The translations under genes and the position numbers were made by a program. From 40CM-4-69-5 sp036556905 (GTDB lineage: Bacteria > Methylomirabilota > Methylomirabilia > Rokubacteriales > CSP1-6): DNA of 64,000 nucleotides. Where the stretch lies: NCBI GenBank assembly GCA_036556905.1, contig DATBIM010000102.1, positions 1-64,000 of the forward strand. The letters run 5' to 3'. The notes under the pieces are model-generated. The model made no database searches and was not told the origin of the DNA. It was given only the letters and a program-made list of their open reading frames with translations. Below are positions 25,711 through 33,291 of the stretch, in pieces; the stretch's first letter is position 1, and each line of letters begins with the position of its first letter.

Positions 25711-26867
25711 GCCGCGCGCTGCGGCAGATCGTACAGCGCGGCCACGTTGTCGTGGGTGATCTTGCGGCGCACGCGCTCGGGCAGGCTGCCCAGGTGCTTG
25801 TCGAGAAGGAGCCGCGAGTTGGGCCACAGGCAGTCGGGATGGGGATAGTCGGCGCCCCAGATGATGTTGTCCTCGCCGATGAGGGGGATGATCGGCTCCA
25901 GGAACTGATCTTGCTGATAGGTGACGTATCCCTGCCGCCGGAAGTAATCGCTGGGCTTCAGCGAGAAGCCCAGGACCCGGGCGCGGTCCTCGTACTCCGT
26001 GTCCAGCCGATCGAACACGTAGGGCAGCCACGTCACCCCCGACTCGCCCAGGACGAACTTCATCTCCGGGTACCGCTCGCAGGCCCCGGAGGCGATGATC
26101 GACACCAGCACTTCCATGGTGTCGAGCTGGAACAGCGTGGAGCGCACGAGCCGCCACTGGCGCATGTACTTCTGCTCGAGCTCGGGCGTGTCCGGGGTGC
26201 GCAGTCCCTTGAAGCCCGTGGAGTGAAACGAGATCGGGAATCGGCACTCGGCCGCCGCCTCCCACAGGGGATACCAGTCGTGCTGATAGAGGGGCATGCT
26301 CAGGTGCTTGAAGGCCAGCTCACCGCCGCGCATCCCCATCTTGGCGCAGCGCCGGATCTCGGCCGCCGCCACCTGCGGGTCGTTGTTGGGGATCATGGCC
26401 AGGGGAAAGACCCGCCGCGGATCCGAGCGGCGGGCGAAGTCGGCGGCCCAATCGTTGTAGACGGCGTCGGCCCAGGCGCGCCGCTCACCGTTGGCGATGA
26501 GGTCGCTCATCATCAAGCAGCCGTAGATGACCTCGGCGTCGACCCCGTCGCGGTCGAGGTCGGCCAGGCGGAGCTCGGGCGTCGTGGGCCGCGGCCGGGC
26601 GCCGGCGCGATAGTCCCACTCGAAGCCCAGAGCCTTCATCTCGTCGATGTGACCGAACATCCCGGGGGTGTACTTGAGGAAGCCCGGGCCCACGCCGTTC
26701 CACATGCCCCGGTCCTGCGCCTCCACGAACCAGTGGAGGCCGTCTTCCAGCTCTTCCACGCGGGGCACCAGCAGCTTCCACTTCGCCGGGGCCTGGGCGG
26801 ACCAGAGGTCAGGCGGGCAGTAGGTGAGGTCGATGTGGTTGTCGCCGGAAATCAGGCCGCTGGTCAT
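25707..26867 (-). CDS. Amidohydrolase-2-family metal-dependent hydrolase
   Basis: 386 residues of the ACMSD-like amidohydrolase family. The N-terminal metal region is GDNHIDL (the usual x-D-x-H-x-H is modified to DNHID). Further histidines occur in FPISFHSTGF, and the C-terminal active-site aspartate is in NIIWGADYPHPDCLWPNS, highly characteristic. Members decarboxylate or hydrolyse ring-cleavage products. It is the first gene of the three-gene minus-strand operon with the LLM flavin enzyme and the large hydrolase, a combination consistent with oxidative breakdown of an organic compound. Confidence 0.87.
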   Translation of the reverse strand: MTSGLISGDNHIDLTYCPPDLWSAQAPAKWKLLVPRVEELEDGLHWFVEAQDRGMWNGVGPGFLKYTPGMFGHIDEMKALGFEWDYRAGARPRPTTPELRLADLDRDGVDAEVIYGCLMMSDLIANGERRAWADAVYNDWAADFARRSDPRRVFPLAMIPNNDPQVAAAEIRRCAKMGMRGGELAFKHLSMPLYQHDWYPLWEAAAECRFPISFHSTGFKGLRTPDTPELEQKYMRQWRLVRSTLFQLDTMEVLVSIIASGACERYPEMKFVLGESGVTWLPYVFDRLDTEYEDRARVLGFSLKPSDYFRRQGYVTYQQDQFLEPIIPLIGEDNIIWGADYPHPDCLWPNSRLLLDKHLGSLPERVRRKITHDNVAALYDLPQRAA

Positions 26868-27010
26868 GGCGCGCTCCCTGGACGCGAGATGGGGCGATGC
26901 TACTCCGGCCCGCCGGGTGACGTCCAGGGCTCTCCCGGGTTGCGGGTCGGTGCGCCGCGTGGCATGGTGTCCCCCCGGAGGGAAGACTGCGCGGCCGGCG
27001 AGGAGAACGC

Positions 27011-27802
27011 ATGAAGATCAAGGCCAACGGCATCCACATCAACTACCGGATCGATGGACCGGAGGGCGCGCCCTGGGTCACCATGAGCAACTCGCTGGCC
27101 ACGACGCACCGCATGTGGGACCCCCAGATCGCGGCCTTCACCCAGCGCTATCGGGTGCTGCGGTACGACAAGCGCGGCCACGGCGAGACCGACGTGACGC
27201 CGGGCCCCTACAGCTTCGAGCTGCTCGCCGATGACGTGCTGGGCCTGCTCGACGCGCTGCAGATCACGCGGACGCACTTCGTGGGGCTGTCGATGGGCGG
27301 CATGACCGGCATGACCATGGCCCTGCGCAAGCCGAGCGTGCTGCGCACGCTCGTCCTCTGCGATACCGCCAGCCGGGACCCGCTCGGCGATCCCGCGCTG
27401 TGGCAGCAGCGCATCGATGCCATCAAGGCCGGCGGCGGCATGGAGGCCCTGGTCGAGAGCACGGTGGCGCGCTTCCTCACCCCCGAGACCGTGAAGACCC
27501 GGCCCGCGGTGGCGGACGCCGTCCGGGCCATGGTGCGGACCACGCCGACCGAGGGGTACATCGCGTGCTGCCAGGCGATCGCCAAGCTCAACCTGACCGA
27601 CCGGCTTCCCACCATCGCGATCCCCACGCTGGTCGTGGTGGGCGCAGACGATCCCGCCACCACGGTCCCCATGGCCGAGACGATTCACCAGCGCATCCCC
27701 GGCTCGGAGCTCGCCGTGCTCAAGCAGGCCGCCCATCTGTCGAACCTGGAGCAGGTGGAGGCGTTCAACGCGGCGGTGCTCGGCTTCCTGGCCCGGCACT
27801 GA
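27011..27802 (+). CDS. Alpha/beta hydrolase, 3-oxoadipate enol-lactonase-like
   Basis: 263 residues with a complete alpha/beta-hydrolase fold. The oxyanion and strand region is VTMSNSLATTHRMWDPQ, followed by RVLRYDKRGHGETD, the nucleophile elbow GLSMGGMTGM (serine in G-x-S-x-G), the acid in VVGADDPATTVPM and the histidine in LKQAAHLSNLEQ. This set is typical of PcaD, which hydrolyses 3-oxoadipate enol-lactone in the protocatechuate branch, but close homologues act on other lactones. No other pca gene is adjacent, so the exact role is unsure. It is divergent from the amidohydrolase operon with about 143 bases between. Confidence 0.8.
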   Translation: MKIKANGIHINYRIDGPEGAPWVTMSNSLATTHRMWDPQIAAFTQRYRVLRYDKRGHGETDVTPGPYSFELLADDVLGLLDALQITRTHFVGLSMGGMTGMTMALRKPSVLRTLVLCDTASRDPLGDPALWQQRIDAIKAGGGMEALVESTVARFLTPETVKTRPAVADAVRAMVRTTPTEGYIACCQAIAKLNLTDRLPTIAIPTLVVVGADDPATTVPMAETIHQRIPGSELAVLKQAAHLSNLEQVEAFNAAVLGFLARH

Positions 27803-27814
27803 TGGCGGAGGGGG

Positions 27815-28579
27815 CTAGCGTTTCCCCCGCTGGAAGTCCTCCCGGGCCTTCCGGGCCTCGTCAGTGTCGCGGACCAGGAGGGAGACGTCAGCGTCCATGA
27901 ACGACGCCGCATGGAGATGAGCATTGGCCGTGGCATTGATCGCTTGTTTCGTCATGGTCATGATCACCGGCGGCATCCGGATGGCCGCCTGAGCCAGCTC
28001 CATGGCCTTGTCCACCGCCCGGCCATCGTCGGCGATCTCCTCGATCAGTCCCCACGCCAGGGCCTGCTCCGGCCCCATTTTCTCGCACAGCATGACGATG
28101 CGTTTGGCCCGGGCCGGGCCGACGAGCGCGATGAGACGGGGAATCGCTTGCCACTGCAGGGTCAGGCCGATCCGGACCTCGGGAACGTACAGGAATGCGC
28201 TACGGGCCATGACGCGCCAGTCGCAGCTGATGGCGATGGCCACTCCCGCCCCGACCGCCGGCCCCTCGATGGCGGCGATGGTGGTCTGCGGCATCTCCTC
28301 CCAGGCCCGACAGCAGTGGCGGCCCAGGTGACTCCGCTCGCGCTGCGCGGCCAGGCCCGCCTCGGGACGCACTTCCTTGAGATCGGCGCCGGCGGAGAAC
28401 GCCCGGGGCGTGCCGGTCAAGATCACGGCGTGGGTCTGGCCGTCATCGTGGAAGCTGTGCGCGGCCTCGGTCAGCTCGACGGTCAATTGCCGGTTGAAGG
28501 CGTTCAGGTGCTCCGGGCGCGCCATGCGCACGATGGCAATCGATCCCTGACGCTCGATGGTGACGGTGCTCCAGCTCAT
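27815..28579 (-). CDS. Enoyl-CoA hydratase/isomerase family protein
   Basis: 254 residues of the crotonase family. The N-terminal part reads RMARPEHLNAFNRQL, the oxyanion-hole segment is AFSAGADLKEV (A-x-A-G-A-D), and the second segment is AIEGPAVGAGVAIAISCDWRVM. A catalytic glutamate of true hydratases is expected near PEVRIGLTLQWQAIPRL. It is likely a beta-oxidation-type enzyme or an enoyl-CoA isomerase. It is divergent from the MerB-like selenoprotein gene with only 21 bases between the starts. Confidence 0.88.
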   Translation of the reverse strand: MSWSTVTIERQGSIAIVRMARPEHLNAFNRQLTVELTEAAHSFHDDGQTHAVILTGTPRAFSAGADLKEVRPEAGLAAQRERSHLGRHCCRAWEEMPQTTIAAIEGPAVGAGVAIAISCDWRVMARSAFLYVPEVRIGLTLQWQAIPRLIALVGPARAKRIVMLCEKMGPEQALAWGLIEEIADDGRAVDKAMELAQAAIRMPPVIMTMTKQAINATANAHLHAASFMDADVSLLVRDTDEARKAREDFQRGKR

Positions 28580-28600
28580 GATTCCTCCATGGAGGCAGCG

Positions 28601-29257
28601 ATGGCTGACGTGAGGGTTCTGGATCGAGCATACACCGTGATCAACACACGCATGATCGCCACCGGGCAGGCCCCCCACTATACCGAGCTGGCCCGGGAGC
28701 TGGGGGTGTCCATGGAGGCGGGTCGGCGGCTGCTCCACGAGCTGGTCGACACGGGAATCCCCGCGTGGCTGCACCCGGACACCGACTACCTCGTGTCCTT
28801 CCCGCCGTTCCACAACCTGCCGACCCAGTATCGCGTCACCGTGGAGGGCGAGCAGAAGTGGTTCGCCCAGTGAGGGTTCGAAGCGCTGGCCGTGCGCTGG
28901 CTCTTCCCCGGCAAGACGGTACGCATCGACGCCCCCTGCCTCGACTGCGGCGAGCCTCTGGCGGTCGTCATGCGGGATGAGGCGGTTCTGGTCATCGAGC
29001 CGACGACGATGGTGGGCTACGCCTATAGTCAGGTGGGCGGTCCGCCGGAGAACCGCGCCTGGCGTTGAGCGGGGATGAACCTCTTCCGGTCGGAAGAGGA
29101 CGCGCGGCGCTGGGCCCGGTTCGATCCGGCGTGGGAGGTGAATCTGAAGCCCGTCAGCGCCTGGATCGAGCGATTCAGCGGCGAGATGTTCCGCGCCCGC
29201 CACCGTCCCGACTTTATTTCGTGGTGGACGGAATGGCGGGCGCGTCAGCAGCGGTGA
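28601..29257 (+). CDS. MerB-like organomercurial lyase with two UGA codons (Sec91, Sec156)
   Basis: 218 residues if TGA at 28871-28873 and at 29066-29068 are both read as selenocysteine. MerB splits carbon-mercury bonds with Cys96, Asp99 and Cys159 (R831b numbering, from memory). Here the first TGA is in WFAQ-U-GFEALAVRWLFPG, where MerB has C-A-L-D, with glutamate at the Asp99 position. The second is in RAWR-U-AGMNLFRSEEDARRW, aligning without gaps with the MerB C-C-H-V-H-F-F-A-S segment. Sec-Sec spacing is 65 against 63 in MerB, and total length 218 against about 212. Cys113 and Cys116 lie near MerB Cys117. The N-terminal winged-helix part is present. A GGAGG site precedes the ATG. No merA, merR or transport gene is adjacent. 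Confidence 0.82.
28880..28906 (+). other. bSECIS-like hairpin after the first UGA of the MerB-like gene
   Basis: Lower stem GAAG (28880-28883) with CTTC (28903-28906); upper stem GGCC (28888-28891) with GGCT (28899-28902, one G-U pair); loop GTGCGCT beginning 19 bases after the TGA. A competing stem AGCGC/GCGCT (28882-28898) is also possible. Confidence 0.45.
29081..29098 (+). other. bSECIS-like hairpin after the second UGA of the MerB-like gene
   Basis: A perfect 7-bp stem CTCTTCC / GGAAGAG encloses the loop GGTC. The loop starts 20 bases after the TGA. The E. coli fdhF SECIS loop contains the same GGUC at about the same distance, as I recall it. This is the clearest of the six hairpins. 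Confidence 0.68.
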
Positions 29258-29304
29258 CGGGAGACCGCGGTCGGGGGTGACGCTCGAGCGCGCGGGCCGT
29301 GGCG

Positions 29305-30228
29305 TCAGGGGATGCCGAGCTCCTCGAGAAAGCGGAGCACCGCCCGGCGGCACTCCTCGGGCTTCTGGATCTGCAGCATGTGCCCGGCGCCCGGGATCGT
29401 CTCGTACACGTACCCGAAGTCCTCGGCCAGCGCGCGGTTGGCGAACGCCGGCCCTGGGGCGGCCCGGGCATTCGGGTCGGCGGCAATCAACTTCACCGGC
29501 CCGCCGTACGCGTCGGCAGGGGGCCACACGTTGAGCGTCATCGCCTGCAGGTAAATCGACGCCTCCAGCTCGCGGGGGCAGGCGAGCACCCAGCCGTCGC
29601 CGGTGGCGTCAGGACGCAGCACGGCCCGGGCCATCAACTCGTGGCTGCCGGGAACCCAGTTGGCGTGAGCGCGGGTCTCGGCGTACTGCCGCGCCAGCTC
29701 GTCGGGGTGCGCGAAGCGGTGCGGGCGGCCCATCGCCCACTCGGCCAAACGGTGCTCGAAGACGTTCATGATCTCCCAGGTGCGGTGACCGGGAGGCGGG
29801 ACGTTCGGCGGATCGAAGAGGATCAGCGCCTGCCACGGGAAGCCCAGCTCGAGGGCATGCTTCATCGCCGTGCGGGCGGACATCGAGTGGAATACGCCGA
29901 CGCTCGGTCGGGGGCCCCAGTGGGTACTGACCTGGCGCACGATGCGCTCCAGGTCGAGCGTCATCTGGGCGTAGGTGTGGCCATCACGACCGGAAGTGGC
30001 GAGCGGGTTCTGGCCGTGGTTGCGGACATCGAACGCGACGATCTCGAACCGCTCGGCCAGCGGCCCCCAGAACGGGTAGTAGCCGTCGATGGCGAAGCCG
30101 TTGCCGTTGGAGAGAAAGAGGCGCAGGCTGCCGTCCGTCCGCCCATGACGACGGACGCGGATGACGGCGCCGTCGCCCATGACGAGATCGAGCGTCGCGT
30201 GGGGGGCCGGGAGGCGGATCTGCGTCAA
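29305..30228 (-). CDS. Alpha/beta hydrolase
   Basis: 307 residues from a TTG start two bases after the cytochrome gene stop, or 291 from an ATG at 30180. The fold is visible: LRLFLSNGNGFAIDGYYPFWGPLAERFEIVAFDVRNHGQNP, a nucleophile elbow reading VGVFHSMSARTAMKHA (G-x-F-H-S-M-S: the serine is in a non-standard H-S-M-S context), and PGAGHMLQIQKPEE with the catalytic histidine. It looks like a hydrolase of the epoxide-hydrolase or lipase-like group. Cellular location appears cytoplasmic. It is probably co-transcribed with the small cytochrome c upstream. Confidence 0.75.
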   Translation of the reverse strand: MTQIRLPAPHATLDLVMGDGAVIRVRRHGRTDGSLRLFLSNGNGFAIDGYYPFWGPLAERFEIVAFDVRNHGQNPLATSGRDGHTYAQMTLDLERIVRQVSTHWGPRPSVGVFHSMSARTAMKHALELGFPWQALILFDPPNVPPPGHRTWEIMNVFEHRLAEWAMGRPHRFAHPDELARQYAETRAHANWVPGSHELMARAVLRPDATGDGWVLACPRELEASIYLQAMTLNVWPPADAYGGPVKLIAADPNARAAPGPAFANRALAEDFGYVYETIPGAGHMLQIQKPEECRRAVLRFLEELGIP

Positions 30229-30230
30229 CC

Positions 30231-30656
30231 CTAGCGGATGCTCTTGAGGAACTCGACGAGGTCGAGGAGGTCGCGGACGGTCAGGAGCTCGTTGTAGTCG
30301 CCCATCCGGGACGTGCCGTCGTGGGCCATGTACCGGGCGGTGAACTGGCCGTGCGCGAGGTACCGGTCGAAGTTCACGATGGACTCGGCCAGGTATTCCC
30401 GGGGCAGGCGGGCGTGAGCCGCCGTGAGGTCGGGACCGATGCCGCCGGGCTTCTGTGTCGGATCCCCGAAGCGCTTGCCGGCCACGGTGTGACACGAGTA
30501 GCATTCCATCTTCACGAACACCTGCTGGCCGGCGGAGGCTGTCCCGGCAGGCAGCTCGAAGCGCCAGTACGCGGGCAGGCGAGGCTCGGCCGCGGCGGCG
30601 AGCGGAAGGTCACCGGGCGCGGCGAGGACGAGCGCGAGCACAAACCATCGGACCAT
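30231..30656 (-). CDS. Small periplasmic c-type cytochrome
   Basis: 141 residues. An N-terminal signal peptide (VRWFVLALVLAAPGDLPLAAAAEP) is followed by one haem c motif, MECYSCHTVAGKRFG, with PGGIGPDLTAAHARLPREYLAESIVNF and the possible axial methionine in SRMGDYNELLTVRDLLDLVEFL. It is a class I mono-haem cytochrome c of the kind that carries electrons in the periplasm. It could accept electrons for the oxidase encoded downstream at 43-46 kb, but this is inference. It is divergent from the zinc-uptake genes. Confidence 0.85.
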   Translation of the reverse strand: MVRWFVLALVLAAPGDLPLAAAAEPRLPAYWRFELPAGTASAGQQVFVKMECYSCHTVAGKRFGDPTQKPGGIGPDLTAAHARLPREYLAESIVNFDRYLAHGQFTARYMAHDGTSRMGDYNELLTVRDLLDLVEFLKSIR

Positions 30657-30734
30657 GGGCAACCTCCGTGCGAAGCGTGACAGACTAGTCCGCAAGACCG
30701 GTGCCATGGCGCGAAACGCCGGAATTGTGGGTCC

Positions 30735-31649
30735 TTGGCCGTTCCCTTCAGCCCGGCCGGTGAGGCGCCGCTGACCCACTGGGGCCATCTCGCCCTCGTT
30801 GCCGTGCTGCTGGCCGTCGCGGTCCCGGCAGCGGAGACCAGCGACGAGCTGAAGGTCGCGGCCACGATCTTCCCGCTGTACGACATCGCTCGCAAGGTGG
30901 CGGGTCCCGTTGCCGAGGTCGTCCTGGTTCTGCCGTCCGGGGCCAGCCCCCACACCTTCGAGCCGACGCCGGCGAGCGTCCGGGCGCTCAGCGGGGCCCA
31001 GGCGATCTTCGTGATCGGCTACGGGCTGGACGACTGGGCAGCCCGCCTGGCTCGCGGTGCCGGCGTGCCGCAGCTGATACCGGTCCACGCGGGGATCGCG
31101 CTGCGACGCCCGGACGGCACGGCCGGCGGCCGCGTGGATCCCCACTACTGGCTGGCGGCGCCGAACGCGAAGGCGATCGCCCGCACCATGGGTGCGGAGC
31201 TGGCCCGGCGGGCGCCGGCCCGGCGTGCAGAGGTCGAGCGGTCGCTCGCCGCCTACCTTGCCCGCCTCGATGCCGCCGACGCCGAGGTGCGCGGGCTCCT
31301 GGCCGACCTGCCCACCCGGAAGATCGCCACCTTTCATGACGGGTTCGGCTACTTCGCGGATGCCTACGATCTGCAGGTGGCCGCCGTGTTCGAGCCGTAC
31401 CCCGGTCTGGAGCCGAGTCCCCGGTTCGTCGTCGAGTTCCAGCGCAAGATCCGGGCTTCGGGCGTGCGCGCCGTGTTCACAGAGCCGCAGATGTCGGTCG
31501 ATGCGCTGCGGCCCATCGCGCGGGATCTGGGGGTGACGCTGGCGATCCTCGACCCGCTGGGCGGCCTGCCCGGCCGAGAGGGATTCATCGAGCTCTTGCT
31601 CTTCAACGCCCGCGCCGTGGTGGCGGCGGCCTCCGGGCGGGCGCCGTGA
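30735..31649 (+). CDS. znuA: Metal ABC transporter substrate-binding protein (ZnuA-like)
   Basis: 304 residues. The export signal LALVAVLLAVAVPAA precedes the mature ELKVAATIFPLYDIARKVAG. Family motifs are VVLVLPSGASPHTFEPTPASV (first metal histidine), GGRVDPHYWLAAPN (second), KIATFHDGFGYFADAY (third) and VFTEPQMSVDAL; together these are the A-1 cluster of Zn/Mn binding proteins. A His-rich loop typical of ZnuA is absent, so Mn or another divalent metal is possible. The start is a TTG at 30735 with no convincing alternative. Followed by overlapping ATPase and permease genes. Confidence 0.85.
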   Translation: MAVPFSPAGEAPLTHWGHLALVAVLLAVAVPAAETSDELKVAATIFPLYDIARKVAGPVAEVVLVLPSGASPHTFEPTPASVRALSGAQAIFVIGYGLDDWAARLARGAGVPQLIPVHAGIALRRPDGTAGGRVDPHYWLAAPNAKAIARTMGAELARRAPARRAEVERSLAAYLARLDAADAEVRGLLADLPTRKIATFHDGFGYFADAYDLQVAAVFEPYPGLEPSPRFVVEFQRKIRASGVRAVFTEPQMSVDALRPIARDLGVTLAILDPLGGLPGREGFIELLLFNARAVVAAASGRAP

Positions 31650-32395
31650 CCAGCATCGCGGGCATGCCCGTGCTGGAGGTCAAGGACCTCACCGTGCTGT
31701 TCGAGGGGCAAGAGCGGCCGGCCGTGGAGGAGGTTTCGTTCAGCCTCGCCGAAGGACAGATCGCGATTCTCATCGGTCCGAATGGCTCCGGCAAGAGCAC
31801 GGTCCTCCGGGCGATCCTCGGGCTCGTACCGTACACCGGTGAGGTGCGGGTGCTCGGGATGCCGGCGGCCCAGGCGCGCCGCCAGATCGGCTACGTTCCC
31901 CAGCGGCTCGCGTTCGATCTGACCCTCCCGCTCACGGTTCGGGAGACCGTCCGCATGCCGTTGCTGGGGGCTCACGGTCCCGAGGCCGAGGCCTCGGTCC
32001 AACACTTCGTCGAGGCCCTCGGGGTCGCCGACCTGGTCGACAAGCCTCTGGGGACGCTGTCGGGCGGGCAGCTCAAGCGCGTGCTGATCGTGCGGGCCAT
32101 GGTCACGAACCCGCGGCTCCTCCTGCTCGACGAGCCCGAGGCGGGGATCGACATCGGCGGCGAGCAGACGCTCTACGAGCTGCTCGATCGCCTGGTCTCG
32201 CATCACCGCCTCACCGCGCTCATCTGCTCCCACGAGCTCGATCTCGTCTTTCGCTTCGCGGATCAGGTCCTGTGCCTCAATCGGCGCCTGCAGTGCACGG
32301 GCCCGCCCGCTGAAGTGCTCACGGCGGAAGCGCTGGCCCGCCTCTATGGCCCGGCCACCGCGCTCTTCCGCCACCGCCCGGGAGGAGACCGGTGA
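31646..32395 (+). CDS. znuC: Metal ABC transporter ATP-binding protein (ZnuC-like)
   Basis: 249 residues. Walker A is LIGPNGSGKSTVLRAIL, the Q-loop is GYVPQRLAFD, the signature is LSGGQLKRVLIVRAM, Walker B is RLLLLDEPEAGID, and the switch histidine is in ALICSHELDL. It energises divalent-metal uptake. It starts at a GTG overlapping the binding-protein stop and is followed by an overlapping permease gene, so the three genes form one operon. Confidence 0.88.
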   Translation: MTSIAGMPVLEVKDLTVLFEGQERPAVEEVSFSLAEGQIAILIGPNGSGKSTVLRAILGLVPYTGEVRVLGMPAAQARRQIGYVPQRLAFDLTLPLTVRETVRMPLLGAHGPEAEASVQHFVEALGVADLVDKPLGTLSGGQLKRVLIVRAMVTNPRLLLLDEPEAGIDIGGEQTLYELLDRLVSHHRLTALICSHELDLVFRFADQVLCLNRRLQCTGPPAEVLTAEALARLYGPATALFRHRPGGDR

Positions 32396-33231
32396 TCGAG
32401 GCGCTGGCCTATCCGTTCATGCAGCGGGCGCTCGCGGCCGGGCTGCTGATCGGGCTCGTCGCGAGCTCGCTCGGCGTCTTTGTGATCCTCCGGCGCTCGG
32501 CCTTCTTCGGTGACGCCGTCGCCCATGCCTCGCTGGCCGGTGTCGCGGCCGGCGTGGTCATCGGGTGGCCGCCGCTGTTCGTGGCGGCCATCGTCGCTGT
32601 CGGCATCGGTCTCTCGCTGCATCGGCTCGAGCGAGTCGGCCGGCTCTCCCTGGACACGATCCTGGGCTTCATCCTGCCCTTTTTCATGGCGGTCGGCGTG
32701 CTCGTGCTGAGCCTGAGCCCCGGGTTCCAGCCCGAGCTACTGTCCTATCTGTTCGGCAGCATCCTGACGGTCGGCTGGCCGGGACTGGCGACCACCGCCG
32801 TCGTTGCCCTCGTCGTCGCGCTGGGGCTGGCGCGGCTCGGCCGCCGCCTCGTCTTCGCGACCTTCGATCCCGAGGGCGCGCACGCGGCGGGGATCAACGT
32901 CGGCCGGCTGCTGACCGCCCATCATGTGCTCCTCGCGCTGGCCGTCATCGTCAGCATCAGTTTGGTGGGCATCATCCTCGTGAACGCGCTCCTCGTCATT
33001 CCGGCGGCGACCGCCAAGCTGCTGGCGCGGTCGCTGCGGCAGATGTTCCTGCTGGCTCCGATCGTGGGCGGCGGGGGCGTGCTGGTGGGCCTCATCGTGT
33101 CGTACTGGCTGGACGTGCCCTCGGGACCGGCGATTGTCGTGGTGATCGGCGGCGTGTTTCTGGTGGCGTGGAGTCGGGCGGCCTGGCGCGCGCGGCGCGT
33201 GCGGGGCGCGTCCCACCGGGGCGGATTATGA
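32392..33231 (+). CDS. znuB: Metal ABC transporter permease (ZnuB-like)
   Basis: 279 residues, eight or nine hydrophobic segments, with the family-typical RRSAFFGDAVAHASLAGVAAGV near the N-terminus and GRRLVFATFDPEGAHAAGINV and IILVNALLVIPAATAKLLARSL further on. It is the inner-membrane pore for Zn/Mn. GTG start at 32392 overlaps the ATPase stop. The gene ends 60 bases before the cytochrome/NxrC-like gene, so read-through into the respiratory block is possible. Confidence 0.88.
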   Translation: MIEALAYPFMQRALAAGLLIGLVASSLGVFVILRRSAFFGDAVAHASLAGVAAGVVIGWPPLFVAAIVAVGIGLSLHRLERVGRLSLDTILGFILPFFMAVGVLVLSLSPGFQPELLSYLFGSILTVGWPGLATTAVVALVVALGLARLGRRLVFATFDPEGAHAAGINVGRLLTAHHVLLALAVIVSISLVGIILVNALLVIPAATAKLLARSLRQMFLLAPIVGGGGVLVGLIVSYWLDVPSGPAIVVVIGGVFLVAWSRAAWRARRVRGASHRGGL

Positions 33232-33291
33232 CGTGGGTCATATCGAGCTGTCTCGGCACGGTGCACACTGCCGGGCAAGGGGGCACCCGGG

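Noticed and set aside
17264..29257. The interrupted OsmC, peroxiredoxin and MerB genes as pseudogenes or sequencing errors
   Set aside because: All interruptions are TGA at catalytic cysteine positions, the frames are otherwise intact, starts and ribosome sites are good, and SECIS-like hairpins follow. Decay would give mixed stops, frameshifts and random positions.
28601..29257. Three separate small genes (28601-28873, 28874-29068 and 29075-29257)
   Set aside because: All are in one frame, and only their sum gives a MerB-length protein with all family blocks in order.
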